A DNA stretch of 64,000 nucleotides from JAKFDI01 sp036676235 (lineage in GTDB: Bacteria > Pseudomonadota > Gammaproteobacteria > Burkholderiales > Burkholderiaceae_C): the NCBI GenBank assembly GCA_036676235.1, contig JAKFDI010000005.1:19072-83071 (forward strand), given 5' to 3'. This document shows, one piece after another, positions 25,469-33,768 of the stretch. The translations under genes and the position numbers were made by a program. How positions within the stretch are numbered: the first letter of the stretch is position 1; every line of letters begins with the position of its first letter. The notes beneath the pieces were generated by a model. The model searched no databases. It was not told the origin of the DNA and worked only from the letters and a program-made list of their open reading frames with translations.

Positions 25469-26524
25469 TCAGTAGTCGTCGCGCAGCGAGAGCGGCGGCT
25501 CGGCCATCGCCGCGATCTGTTCGCGCAACTGGATCGCCTGCTGCTGCCAGTAGGCCGATCCGGCGAACCACGGAAAGGCGATCGGGAACGCTGGGTCGGC
25601 CCAGCGCTGGGCGATCCAGGCGCTGTGGTGAATCATGCGCAGCGTGCGCAGCGGCTCGATCAGGCGCAGTTCGCGCCGGTCGAAGTCGCTGAACTGTTCG
25701 TAGCCTGAAAGCAGTGCGCGCAACTGCCTCGCCATCGAGGCGCGCTCGCCGGAGAGCAGCATCCACAGGTCCTGCACTGCGGGGCCGTTGACGGCGTCGT
25801 CCAGGTCGACGAAATGCGGACCTTGCGGCGTCCACAGCAGGTTGCCGGGATGGCAGTCGCCGTGCAGCCGGATCTGCGCCGCGTCGGCGCAGTCGTCGAA
25901 AGCGGCCCGGGCGGCATCGAGCGCACCGTCCACGGCGCTGAACCAGACATTGCGAGCGTCGTCGGGCAAGGCGTCATGCTGCGCGAGCCACTCGCGCGAT
26001 GCGCTGCCGTAGGTCGCGACCGTGAGGCTGCGCCGGTGATCGAACGCGCGCGTGCGGCCCACGGCATGGATGCGGCCGAGAAAGCGGCCGATCCATTCGA
26101 GCGTGGCATCGTTGTCGAGCTCCGGCGACTGCCCCGTGCGCCGAGGCATCACGGCCAGGCGCGTGTCGGCGGGCGTGTCCAGATGAGCCAGCGTGCCGGG
26201 CTCGCCGATCACGCGCGCTTCGAGCGCCCCGTCAAAATCGGCGGCCAGCACGAGCGGCGCGACGACCGGAATCTCGGCGGCGGCCAGTTCGAGCGAGAAG
26301 GCGTGTTCCTCGAGGATTTGCGCATCGCTCCACCGCTCGGGCCGATAGAACTTCGGCACGACCACGCTGCCGTCTTCCAGGAACACCTGGAAGACGCGGT
26401 TCTCGTAGGAGTTGAGCTGCAGCAGTCGGCCGTCGCCGCGCAGGCCGACGGCGTCGAGCGCATCGAGCACCGCTTCGGGCGTTAGGCCGGCGTACGGCGT
26501 GGAAGCGGTGGTGTCTGGAAGCAT
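25469..26524 (-). CDS. srkA: Stress response Ser/Thr kinase SrkA/RdoA-like
   Basis: A 351-residue APH-fold kinase of the YihE/SrkA family. Features are the N-terminal YAGLTPEAVLDALDAVGLRGDG, LQLNSYENRVFQVFLEDGSVVVPKFYRPERWS (nucleotide and Lys region), HGDCHPGNLLW (catalytic Asp and Asn) and FVDLDDAVNGPAVQDLWML (metal Asp). E. coli SrkA protects against stress-induced death and acts with the Cpx response. Placement beside htpG may be incidental since the genes are convergent. Confidence 0.9.
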   Translation of the reverse strand: MLPDTTASTPYAGLTPEAVLDALDAVGLRGDGRLLQLNSYENRVFQVFLEDGSVVVPKFYRPERWSDAQILEEHAFSLELAAAEIPVVAPLVLAADFDGALEARVIGEPGTLAHLDTPADTRLAVMPRRTGQSPELDNDATLEWIGRFLGRIHAVGRTRAFDHRRSLTVATYGSASREWLAQHDALPDDARNVWFSAVDGALDAARAAFDDCADAAQIRLHGDCHPGNLLWTPQGPHFVDLDDAVNGPAVQDLWMLLSGERASMARQLRALLSGYEQFSDFDRRELRLIEPLRTLRMIHHSAWIAQRWADPAFPIAFPWFAGSAYWQQQAIQLREQIAAMAEPPLSLRDDY

Positions 26525-26552
26525 CGGCGCATGCTACGCGCCGCCGCGGCCG

Positions 26553-27323
26553 TCAGTGCCGGGGCGAATCGACGACGATGCCGGCGATGTCGTCGCCGCG
26601 TCGCGGGCCCGGGTCGCGCCGGCGCAGGTCGGTGGTGCCCGGCAGGCCGCCGAACTCCGTGCTCGTGGACTCGGCCCGGCTGTCCGGCGAGAAGAACGAA
26701 TCCTGGAAGAAGCCCGAGTCCTGCCACAGCGCCGTGCGCTCGGCGCGCCGATTGGCGACGGTGCTCGCCAGCGTGTCGCGCGCCGAGTCGAGGTTGGCCG
26801 GTTGCGGCTGGGCGGCGTGCGGTGCGCGCGGCGCCGAGCCGTTCTGCGGCACCAGGAGTTGCAGTTCGGCGACGGTCGGCGGGTTGTCGACCGGGCAGCG
26901 CAGGTAGCGCACGCGGCAGGCCGCCAGCACCGACTGCTTGATCTGCATCACGCGGCGCGAGTTGCCGCGGTCGGTGTCGAGATCAATGGCCGCGAGCACG
27001 CGCCCGTTGGCGCTGCACACCGCGAAGGTGACGTGGTGCGCGCCCAGCAGGTCATACCAGTAGCGCACTTCGTTCGGATCGTTGGGCTGGCAGAAGCGCA
27101 CCAGCGGCAGCTTCGACAGCACGATGTGGTGCGGCAGCGCCTCGCGCAGCAGCCGGTACACACGGCGCTCGTCGGTGCTGAACACTGGGCGGGCGGTCAG
27201 CGCCCATTCGGTCGGAAGCGGCTTGGGGGCGGTCTTGCGCGCGGGCTTGAGCGTCCAGGCCAGTGCCGCAAGCAGCACGGCGCACAGGACACCCAGCGCG
27301 ACGATCCAGGGAAGGGTTTGCAT
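26553..27323 (-). CDS. DUF2726 domain protein, membrane-anchored
   Basis: A 256-residue protein with one N-terminal membrane helix (residues 5-24). It then has a domain with YRLLREALPHHIVLSKLPLVRFCQ and FAVCSANGRVLAAIDLDTDRG, matching DUF2726, a restriction-endonuclease-like fold often seen in topoisomerase-associated proteins. The C-terminal 80 residues are low-complexity and probably disordered. The start at 27323 is chosen over an upstream alternative because it begins exactly at the membrane helix. Function is unknown. Confidence 0.7.
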   Translation of the reverse strand: MQTLPWIVALGVLCAVLLAALAWTLKPARKTAPKPLPTEWALTARPVFSTDERRVYRLLREALPHHIVLSKLPLVRFCQPNDPNEVRYWYDLLGAHHVTFAVCSANGRVLAAIDLDTDRGNSRRVMQIKQSVLAACRVRYLRCPVDNPPTVAELQLLVPQNGSAPRAPHAAQPQPANLDSARDTLASTVANRRAERTALWQDSGFFQDSFFSPDSRAESTSTEFGGLPGTTDLRRRDPGPRRGDDIAGIVVDSPRH

Positions 27324-27466
27324 GCTCGAGGCGCCAAGCGCTGTCCCGAAGGGATCAGGCCCCAATGGCACCGACCCTGATCAATCGATCAATATACAGG
27401 ATGTTACGTCTTCGCATGACGCTGGCGCATCCCCCGGGATGCGGCGGAATGCACGGGTCGGGTGGC

Positions 27467-28147
27467 TCAGATCAGCCGGTCGAACGCATTCGTGCTGCGC
27501 GTGAAAGCCTTCACGTCCGACCACATGCCGAGCGCCCAGCTGAAACGGCGCGCCTGCACCTTCCAGCGGTAGTCGAACTCGGCGGCCTGAGCGTCCATCA
27601 GTTCGTCCAGTCGCGACGCCACGGTCTCGGCTGGTAGGCGCAGCCAAGCCTGCGATTCGGGACCGTCGCGCTCCACCGTCGCGCCGCCGCGGCGAGCAAT
27701 CTTCAGCATCGCCGTGTTCTCGCTCAGCGCATGGATCAGCAGCATGGCGACGTTGCGGTTGCGCGCATGCAGCATGGCGTGCCGGAAGAGATGCGCGCCG
27801 AGCCCGCGGCCGCGCGCCTTGTCGAGCACCGACACACCGAACTCGGCGGTGCGCTCGCCGGCATCGATCGACGGCGGCATGTAGGCGAGGTGAGCGGTCG
27901 CTATCAGATCGAGACGGCGATTGAAGATGCCGAACACCTCGTCTCTTTTGAAGTCGATGCTGCTTACATAGCGTTCGATCTGCTCGTCGCTGGCCGCATA
28001 GCCGAAGCGCAGGTAGCGATCCCGCTCGGACAGGCGAAGCAGATGCGCCTGCAGGCGTGCGCGGTGGCAGGCACTCAGTGAGCGGATCGGAATCCATGCG
28101 AGCGGGCGCGGTGCCGGGGCCGAGATCGTCGAAGGTGAATCGAGCAT
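27467..28147 (-). CDS. GNAT-family N-acetyltransferase
   Basis: A 226-residue acetyltransferase. The acetyl-CoA-binding core is FGVSVLDKARGRGLGAHLFRHAMLHARNRNVAML (motif A, about residues 105-140), preceded by FGIFNRRLDLIATAHLA. The N-terminal LSACHRARLQAHLLRLSERDRYLRFGYAASDEQIERYV is typical of a Burkholderiales group of GNAT proteins whose substrate is unknown. It is divergent from rplM with a 259-base gap. Confidence 0.82.
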   Translation of the reverse strand: MLDSPSTISAPAPRPLAWIPIRSLSACHRARLQAHLLRLSERDRYLRFGYAASDEQIERYVSSIDFKRDEVFGIFNRRLDLIATAHLAYMPPSIDAGERTAEFGVSVLDKARGRGLGAHLFRHAMLHARNRNVAMLLIHALSENTAMLKIARRGGATVERDGPESQAWLRLPAETVASRLDELMDAQAAEFDYRWKVQARRFSWALGMWSDVKAFTRSTNAFDRLI

Positions 28148-28254
28148 GGTGAACGCCTTGATAAGGGTTAACCCGAGTCTAGCGACATGCGAGGGCGCGC
28201 GCTCGGCACCCGCCGGGCGTTCGTCACACGGCTTTTCGGCCGCCGCGCAAAGCT

Positions 28255-28263
28255 TGCTAGAAT
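28255..28263 (+). promoter_or_regulatory. Extended -10 promoter of rplM-rpsI
   Basis: TGCTAGAAT: an extended -10 (TG at 28255-28256, TAGAAT at 28258-28263) with only a weak -35 upstream. It leaves a leader of about 135 bases before rplM. The leader has paired GC-rich stretches (for example AAGAGGCCACCC and GGTGGC-like pieces near 28339-28366) that may be the target of ribosomal-protein autoregulation; this part is uncertain. Confidence 0.5.
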
Positions 28264-28406
28264 CATCAGCTTTCCCTTTCTCAGCCCAAGGGAAACCTGC
28301 TGCGCGGCTCTTTCACGAATCGCGGGGCGGAACCGCCTAAGAGGCCACCCATCCAGAAGGTGGCGCCGACCGCGGGACGGGCTTTTGATTCAACTCGACA
28401 TTCACC

Positions 28407-28835
28407 ATGAAAACCTTCAGCGCCAAGCCGGCCGAAGTGACGCATGAGTGGTTTGTGATTGACGCGACCGACAAGGTCCTCGGAAGGGTGGCCAGTGAAG
28501 TCGCCCTCCGCCTGCGCGGCAAGCACAAGGCCATTTACACGCCTCACGTCGACACCGGCGATTTCATCGTCATCGTCAACGCCGACAAGATCCGCGTCAC
28601 CGGCAACAAGGCCAACGACAAGATCTACTACCGCCACACCGGCTACCCCGGCGGCATCTACGGCACCAGCTTCAAGGACATGCAGGCCAAGCACCCGGGC
28701 CGCGCGCTCGAGAAGGCGGTCAAGGGCATGCTTCCCAAGGGGCCGCTCGGCTACGCGATGGTCAAGAAGCTGAAGGTGTATGCCGGTGCCACGCATCCGC
28801 ACACCGCCCAGCAGCCCAAGGCGCTGGAAATCTAA
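28407..28835 (+). CDS. rplM: 50S ribosomal protein L13
   Basis: A 142-residue protein that matches L13 throughout: MKTFSAKPAEVTHEWFVIDATDKVLGRVAS at the start, HKAIYTPHVDTGDFIVIVNADKI, YYRHTGYPGG and the ALEKAVKGMLPKGPLG block. It is an early assembly protein of the large subunit. The gene precedes rpsI in the conserved bacterial pair. Confidence 0.98.
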   Translation: MKTFSAKPAEVTHEWFVIDATDKVLGRVASEVALRLRGKHKAIYTPHVDTGDFIVIVNADKIRVTGNKANDKIYYRHTGYPGGIYGTSFKDMQAKHPGRALEKAVKGMLPKGPLGYAMVKKLKVYAGATHPHTAQQPKALEI

Positions 28836-28844
28836 GGAGCGGTG

Positions 28845-29237
28845 ATGATCGGAAATTGGAACTACGGAACCGGCCGCCGCAAGTCGTCGGTGGCGCGCGT
28901 CTTCATCAAGAAGGGCACGGGCCAGATCGTCGTCAATGGCAAGCCGGTACAAGAGTACTTCGGCCGCCAGACCTCGATCATGATCGTCAAGCAGCCGCTG
29001 ATGCTCACCGCCAACGATGCGGCCTTCGACATCAAGGTCAACGTGCACGGCGGTGGTGAATCGGGTCAGGCCGGCGCCGTGCGCCACGGCATCACGCGCG
29101 CGCTGATCGATTACGACGCGGCGCTCAAGCCCGACCTGAGCCGTGCCGGCTTCGTCACGCGCGATGCGCGCGAGGTCGAGCGCAAGAAGGTTGGCCTGCA
29201 CGGCGCTCGCCGTCGCAAGCAGTTCAGCAAGCGCTAA
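28845..29237 (+). CDS. rpsI: 30S ribosomal protein S9
   Basis: A 130-residue protein with the S9 signature GESGQAGAVRHGITRALIDYD and the basic tail GARRRKQFSKR whose last arginine reaches the ribosomal P site. AAGGAG at 28834-28839 supports the ATG at 28845 over the GTG three bases earlier, and gives the standard S9 length. It starts 9 bases after rplM. Confidence 0.98.
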   Translation: MIGNWNYGTGRRKSSVARVFIKKGTGQIVVNGKPVQEYFGRQTSIMIVKQPLMLTANDAAFDIKVNVHGGGESGQAGAVRHGITRALIDYDAALKPDLSRAGFVTRDAREVERKKVGLHGARRRKQFSKR

Positions 29238-29260
29238 GGCGCTTTGCGGGTACAAAAGAG

Positions 29261-29290
29261 GAGGCCGCTGCTGCGGCCTCTTTCACTTTC
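29261..29290 (+). terminator. Terminator after rpsI
   Basis: Stem GAGGCCGC (29261-29268), loop TGCT, stem GCGGCCTC (29273-29280), followed by the pyrimidine-rich TTTCACTTTC. It is preceded by an A-rich run. It should end most rplM-rpsI transcripts, though the next gene starts only 16 bases on. Confidence 0.75.
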
Positions 29291-29305
29291 TGGAGCAGTC
29301 ATTCG

Positions 29306-30016
29306 ATGCGCTGGAAATTGCTTCGCCGCCGGCTCTCGCTCAGCGCCCCGCGCGTCTCGGTGCGCAGCAGCCTGCCTTGGCCGCTGCGCTGGGCACTTGT
29401 GGCGCTCATGCTCGGCTTCTCGGCGGCGATCGCGATGTGGGCCTACCAGTTCGGCAAGAGCATCTCCGGCGTCGATGATGGTGCCGATGCAGTGGTTGCG
29501 CAGAGCCGGCTCGAGATGGAGCAGTTGCGCCGCGAGCGCGACAGCGCCGTGGCGGTGGCCAACACGGCCGAAAGCCTTCTGAAGGCCGAACGTGTCGCCC
29601 AGGAGCGGCTGGCGCAGCAGGTGCGCCAACTGCAGGCCGAGAACCTGTCGCTGCAGTCCGACCTCGCGCTGTTCGAGCGCCTCGTGCCGGCGGGATCGGG
29701 CGGCAGGGTGAAGATTCGCAGCGTGCAGGCCGAAATCGGCGGCCCGGGGCGTCTCCACTATCAAGTGCTTGCCATGCAGGCGGGCAAGAACCCGCGCGAA
29801 TTCGTCGGCCGCATCGAGGTCACGCTGATCGGCACGCTCGACGGGAAGCCGTGGAATTTCGTGCCGCTTTCCTCGGCCGGTGCGCTGCGGATGAAACAGT
29901 ACGCACGAATCGAGGCGGTGGCCGAATATCCCGCGGAGGCCGTGCTACAAACAGTCCAGATCAGGGTCCTGGACGACAAGGGCGGCGTCCGGGCGCAGCA
30001 CACTGCCAAGCTCTGA
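29306..30016 (+). CDS. DUF6776-like membrane-anchored coiled-coil protein
   Basis: A 236-residue protein: a basic N-terminus, one membrane helix (about 28-48), a coiled coil (about 62-118, RLEMEQLRRERDSAVAV... LQAENLSLQSDLALFE), then a beta-rich domain (VKIRSVQAEIGGPGRLHYQVLAMQAG). This layout and the position just before a bactofilin and erpA are common in Burkholderiales. No function is known, but pairing with a bactofilin suggests an envelope or cell-shape role. Confidence 0.65.
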   Translation: MRWKLLRRRLSLSAPRVSVRSSLPWPLRWALVALMLGFSAAIAMWAYQFGKSISGVDDGADAVVAQSRLEMEQLRRERDSAVAVANTAESLLKAERVAQERLAQQVRQLQAENLSLQSDLALFERLVPAGSGGRVKIRSVQAEIGGPGRLHYQVLAMQAGKNPREFVGRIEVTLIGTLDGKPWNFVPLSSAGALRMKQYARIEAVAEYPAEAVLQTVQIRVLDDKGGVRAQHTAKL

Positions 30017-30047
30017 CATGCAGTCCCCCGCCCCGGAGAAACACCCC

Positions 30048-30440
30048 ATGTTCGCCAAGAACAAACAGCCGCCCATCCGTTCACTGATCGGCGAGGGCAC
30101 CGTGATCCAGGGCGAGTTGCGTTTCACCGAGGGCCTGCGCATCGATGGCGAAGTGCAGGGCGACGTAGTCGCCACCGGCGCGAGCAGCATCGTCGTTGTC
30201 AGCGAAAAGGCGCGCATCGTGGGCAAAATGAAAGCCTCGCACATCATCGTCAACGGAAGGGTCGAGGGGCCGATCGAGTGCGATCAGTTCCTCGAACTGC
30301 AGCCCAAGGCGTCCATCGTGGGCGATATCCGCTACGAGGTGCTCGAGATGCACCAGGGCGCAACCGTCGATGGCGAACTGCGCCCCATCAAGGCCGAAGA
30401 GAAACCCGCGTTGAAGCTGGCGACGGCGAACAACGGATAA
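30048..30440 (+). CDS. Bactofilin (polymer-forming cytoskeletal protein)
   Basis: A 130-residue bactofilin. The central right-handed beta-helix shows the repeat pattern IGEGTVIQGELRF, LRIDGEVQGDV, KARIVGKMKASHIIVNGRVEGPIECDQ and KASIVGDIRYEVLEMHQGATVDGEL, with short polar tails either side. Bactofilins form membrane-associated filaments that place cell-wall enzymes. GGAG at 30035-30038 supports the ATG at 30048; an ATG at 30018 would add ten residues. An M23 peptidase, the enzyme class often genetically linked to bactofilins, is encoded 1.7 kb downstream on the other strand. Confidence 0.88.
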   Translation: MFAKNKQPPIRSLIGEGTVIQGELRFTEGLRIDGEVQGDVVATGASSIVVVSEKARIVGKMKASHIIVNGRVEGPIECDQFLELQPKASIVGDIRYEVLEMHQGATVDGELRPIKAEEKPALKLATANNG

Positions 30441-30467
30441 TTCGCCCCTGAGCCGAAAGGAGCTTGT

Positions 30468-30848
30468 ATGAGTGCTGTTGCAGAAAATCTCCAAACCTCT
30501 CCCGCGATGGATGAGCCGCCGGCGCCGCTGGTGTTCACCGACAGCGCGGCGGCCAAGGTCAAGGAACTGGTCGACGAAGAAGGCAACCCCGACCTGAAGC
30601 TGCGCGTCTTCGTGCAAGGTGGCGGCTGTTCCGGCTTCCAGTACGGCTTCACGTTCGACGAGATCGTGAACGAGGACGACACGCAGATGGGCAAGAACGG
30701 CGTCGTCCTGCTGATCGACTCGATGAGCCTGCAGTATCTGATGGGCGCCGAGATCGACTACAAGGACGACCTGCAGGGCGCGCAATTCGTCATCAAGAAT
30801 CCCAACGCGACCACCACCTGCGGTTGCGGGTCGAGCTTCTCCGCCTGA
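30468..30848 (+). CDS. erpA: Iron-sulfur cluster insertion protein ErpA
   Basis: A 126-residue A-type Fe-S carrier. The three cluster cysteines are in QGGGCSGFQYGF and the C-terminal TTCGCGSSFSA. The N-terminal extension and the LVDEEGNPDLKLRVFVQGGG block fit ErpA rather than IscA. It delivers [2Fe-2S] or [4Fe-4S] clusters to apo-enzymes. AAAGGAG precedes the start. Confidence 0.93.
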   Translation: MSAVAENLQTSPAMDEPPAPLVFTDSAAAKVKELVDEEGNPDLKLRVFVQGGGCSGFQYGFTFDEIVNEDDTQMGKNGVVLLIDSMSLQYLMGAEIDYKDDLQGAQFVIKNPNATTTCGCGSSFSA

Positions 30849-30875
30849 TCACCGACAGCCGGCGATCGACATCGG

Positions 30876-30901
30876 AAGGCCACCTGCGAGGTGGCCTTTT
30901 T
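30876..30901 (+). terminator. Terminator after erpA
   Basis: A 9-bp stem AAGGCCACC (30876-30884), loop TGCGA, stem GGTGGCCTT (30890-30898), then a T run. It separates erpA from the convergent anmK gene that ends at 30918. Confidence 0.85.
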
Positions 30902-30917
30902 CATGGCCGCGCCGAGG

Positions 30918-32054
30918 TCAGCGCGCCGGGTGCAGCGCGCCGAGAATCCGCGGGCCGGCGGCACCCGTGGCCGATACCAGATTTCCCGGTCGCCGTTCGA
31001 TGAACGCCTTCGCGAGCCACGCGAATGCCGCGGCCTCCACCTGAAGCACGCCGAGCCCGACCTCGTTGGTGAGGCGCACGGCACTGCCGGGCAGCAACGC
31101 GGCAATGCGCCGGCGCACATGACCGTTGAGCGCGCCGCCGCCGCACAGCAATACCGTCGCGGTATCGCGGGCGTGGGCCGTGACGGCGGCCGCGCAACTC
31201 GCGGCGGTCAATTCCGCCAGGGTCGCCTGCACGTCCTGTGCGTTCGGCGGCGCGCCGGGCAAGACCTGGAGCTGCGCTTCGAGCCACGCCGGGTTGAAGA
31301 GATCGCGCCCGGTGCTCTTGGGCGGCGGCAGGTGGAAGTAGGGCTCGGCCTGCATGGCTTCGAGCAGCGCCGGCAGCACGCGTCCGCCGGCTCCCCAGGC
31401 GCCGTCGCGATCGAAGGGCTGGCCCGTGTGCTGCCGGCACCAGTGGTCCATCAATGCGTTGCCGGGGCCGCAATCGAAGCCGAGGGTGCTTGCGTCGGCG
31501 CCGAGCGCGGTGAGGTTGCCGATCCCGCCGAGGTTGATCACTGCAACCGCCCGGCCGTCCTGGCCGAAGACTGCGCGATGAAACGCCGGAACCAGGGGCG
31601 CACCCTGGCCGCCCGCCGCGACATCGCGCGACCGGAAGTCGGCCACGACGTCGATGCCGGTCAGCTCCGCGAGCAAGGCGCCGTTGTTGATCTGCACGGT
31701 GTAGCCGATGCCGTCGAAGGCGCCCGGGCGGTGGCGCAGCGTCTGGCCGTGGGCGCCGATGGCGCGCACCTGCGTTGCCGCCACGTTCGTGTCGGCCAGC
31801 AGCGCCTGCACGGCCTGCGCGTACAGCCGCACCAGCGCATTGGCAGCGAGCGCGGCGCGATGCAGCTCGTCCTCACCGCTCGTGTTCAATGCGAGCAGTT
31901 CCGCACCCAGTGCGGCCGGCATCGGCTCACTCGCATGCGCCAGCACCGCGAACGGGCGAGGGGGTGACGATGCCGCCGGCGAGAAGTCGACGAGCACCGC
32001 GTCGACACCGTCGAGCGAGGTGCCGGACATCAGTCCGATGTAGAGCTCGGCCAT
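30918..32054 (-). CDS. anmK: Anhydro-N-acetylmuramic acid kinase
   Basis: A 378-residue kinase that phosphorylates 1,6-anhydro-MurNAc released during wall turnover. Motifs are YIGLMSGTSLDGVDAVLVDF at the N-terminus, GAHGQTLRHRP, DFRSRDVAAGGQGAPLVP, INLGGIGNLT, DCGPGNALMD and LLCGGGALNG. The catalytic Asp is in SRDVAAGGQG. It lies downstream of a peptidoglycan peptidase gene, so the two share the theme of wall recycling. Confidence 0.95.
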   Translation of the reverse strand: MAELYIGLMSGTSLDGVDAVLVDFSPAASSPPRPFAVLAHASEPMPAALGAELLALNTSGEDELHRAALAANALVRLYAQAVQALLADTNVAATQVRAIGAHGQTLRHRPGAFDGIGYTVQINNGALLAELTGIDVVADFRSRDVAAGGQGAPLVPAFHRAVFGQDGRAVAVINLGGIGNLTALGADASTLGFDCGPGNALMDHWCRQHTGQPFDRDGAWGAGGRVLPALLEAMQAEPYFHLPPPKSTGRDLFNPAWLEAQLQVLPGAPPNAQDVQATLAELTAASCAAAVTAHARDTATVLLCGGGALNGHVRRRIAALLPGSAVRLTNEVGLGVLQVEAAAFAWLAKAFIERRPGNLVSATGAAGPRILGALHPAR

Positions 32055-32082
32055 GACCGATCGTGTGGGCGGTGCATTCACA

Positions 32083-32110
32083 AAGAAGAAGGGCCCGCAT
32101 GGCGGACCCT
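32083..32110 (-). terminator. Terminator-like hairpin between the M23 peptidase and anmK
   Basis: On the minus strand a 9-bp stem (one G-U pair) surrounds a CAT loop (right arm 32090-32098, left arm 32102-32110), followed by TTCTTCTTTG. It would reduce read-through from the peptidase gene into anmK. Confidence 0.6.
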
Positions 32111-32140
32111 TGTCGGTTTGGGACGGTGTTGGCTGCCGGC

Positions 32141-33634
32141 CTATTCGGCGTACGCGCCGGTCCGAGCCATGGTCTCGGCCGCTTCCAGCTGCGCCTTCAG
32201 GCTGCGCGCGAGCGAGGCGAAACGAGCTTTCGATGCGGGCGCCAGCGCGACCGTCTCGGACGACTTGGCGATCGTCAGCGGGTTGTGCTGCACGCCGTTG
32301 ACCTTGACCTCGAAGTGCAGGTGCGGCCCGGTGGCCCAGCCTGTGGCACCCACGGCGCCGATGTGCGTGCCCTGCTCGACCTTCTGGCCGTGCTTCACGT
32401 AGATGCGGCTGAGGTGCGCGTACAGCGTCGAGCGGTTGTTGTTGTGCTTGACCACCACGACGTTGCCGTAGCCGTTCTGCCGGCCGGCGAACTCGACCAC
32501 GCCGTCGCCGACCACGCGCACCGGCGTGCCGGTGGGCGCTCCGTAGTCGACGCCCTTGTGCCGGCGCCATGTCTTGTGGATTGGATGCAGCCGCATCGAG
32601 AAGCCGGAGGTGATGCGCGAAAACTCCATCGGGCTTGCCAGGAACGCGCGCCGCTTGCTCTGGCCGTTCATGTCGTAGTAGCCGCCCTTGGCGTCGGTCA
32701 GCGGATCCTGGAACCAGACGGCGGAATAGGTCTTGCCGTTGTTCAGGAATTCGGCGGCCAGCACGCGCCCGGAGGCCTGGTTCCAGGTGATCGGCTCGCC
32801 ATCGGCGGTGAGCGCCTCGTACATCACTGTGAACGTGTCGCCGCGGCGTAGTTCGCGGCGGAAGTCGATGTCCGTTGCGAATATCTCGGCCATCTGGATG
32901 GCCACGGTGTCGGGAATGTGCGCCTCGTCGGTCGACGCGAAGAGCGAGTGGCTGATGTTTCCGCTGCCCAGGCGCACCTGCGATGCCAGCGGGGCCGTTT
33001 CGACCGTCGCGTTCAACAAGCCATCCTGGCGCGCGATGCGAACGCGCGTGAAGTGGGTGCCGAACTGATCGGGCTGTTCGGCGGCGTAGCGCGCGATCAG
33101 CTCGTCGAGGCGTCCCATCGCGTCGGTGCGCACCTGCACCATCTTCCCGGGGCGGCCGGCCAGCACCTTGTGCGCGACGGAATTCGTGCGCAGGAAGCTC
33201 GCGGCCTCGGGATCGGAGACGTTCAGGCGCTGCAGCAGCGTATCGGCCGTGTCGCTCGCGCGGGTGAGGTCGCTGCGGTAGAGCTCGAGTTCGTGTTGCG
33301 CCAGCGCCTCGAGTTGTGCCTCGATGCCTTCGGGTATGACGTTTTCCGTCACCGTCTGACGGGGCAGGTCGCTTGCGTCAGGGGCCAGCGGGGCGATGCC
33401 GAACGCCGTGGCGCCGAAGCCGGCGAGGCAGACGACCACGGCGGTCGAGATGCCGCGGCCATGACGACGCAGGAACGCTTGAGCGCCCTCGGAGGCCTTG
33501 ATCGCGGCGCGATCGATTGAATCCAGCGGTGTCAATTCGGTGTGGAGCGTTTCAGCTCTGGCTAGGCCCGCAACGCTTGCGCGGCGGGCCTGGGTTGCTG
33601 TTTGCGGCCTGGGGCGTCCACTAGAATCGCGCAC
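32141..33634 (-). CDS. M23-family peptidoglycan endopeptidase (MepM-like)
   Basis: A 497-residue protein: short cytoplasmic N-terminus, one membrane helix (about residues 63-82), a periplasmic OapA/Csd3-like region (about 120-330), then a C-terminal LytM domain. The zinc motifs are intact: HKGVDYGAPTGTPV (first His and Asp) and GPHLHFEV (HxH). FSRITSGFSMRLHPI precedes them. It should cleave peptide cross-links to allow wall growth. The GTG start at 33634 has only a weak GAGG before it and is uncertain. Confidence 0.9.
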   Translation of the reverse strand: MRDSSGRPRPQTATQARRASVAGLARAETLHTELTPLDSIDRAAIKASEGAQAFLRRHGRGISTAVVVCLAGFGATAFGIAPLAPDASDLPRQTVTENVIPEGIEAQLEALAQHELELYRSDLTRASDTADTLLQRLNVSDPEAASFLRTNSVAHKVLAGRPGKMVQVRTDAMGRLDELIARYAAEQPDQFGTHFTRVRIARQDGLLNATVETAPLASQVRLGSGNISHSLFASTDEAHIPDTVAIQMAEIFATDIDFRRELRRGDTFTVMYEALTADGEPITWNQASGRVLAAEFLNNGKTYSAVWFQDPLTDAKGGYYDMNGQSKRRAFLASPMEFSRITSGFSMRLHPIHKTWRRHKGVDYGAPTGTPVRVVGDGVVEFAGRQNGYGNVVVVKHNNNRSTLYAHLSRIYVKHGQKVEQGTHIGAVGATGWATGPHLHFEVKVNGVQHNPLTIAKSSETVALAPASKARFASLARSLKAQLEAAETMARTGAYAE

Positions 33635-33768
33635 GCCTCGCGGGCCACACCGGAGTTACTTCGAGGTCTGTACCCGCGTCCGGCCATTGGCGCCGCGCAG
33701 TATACCGACCGTGTCGCGCGCGCAACACCGGAATAGCCCGGTCCAGCCCCGCTCCGCACGCCGCTTCT

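Noticed and set aside
33595..33627. TTGCTG ... TAGAAT as a tyrS promoter
   Set aside because: The spacer is 21 bases and alternative -35 choices give 14-15, so the match is not good enough to list.
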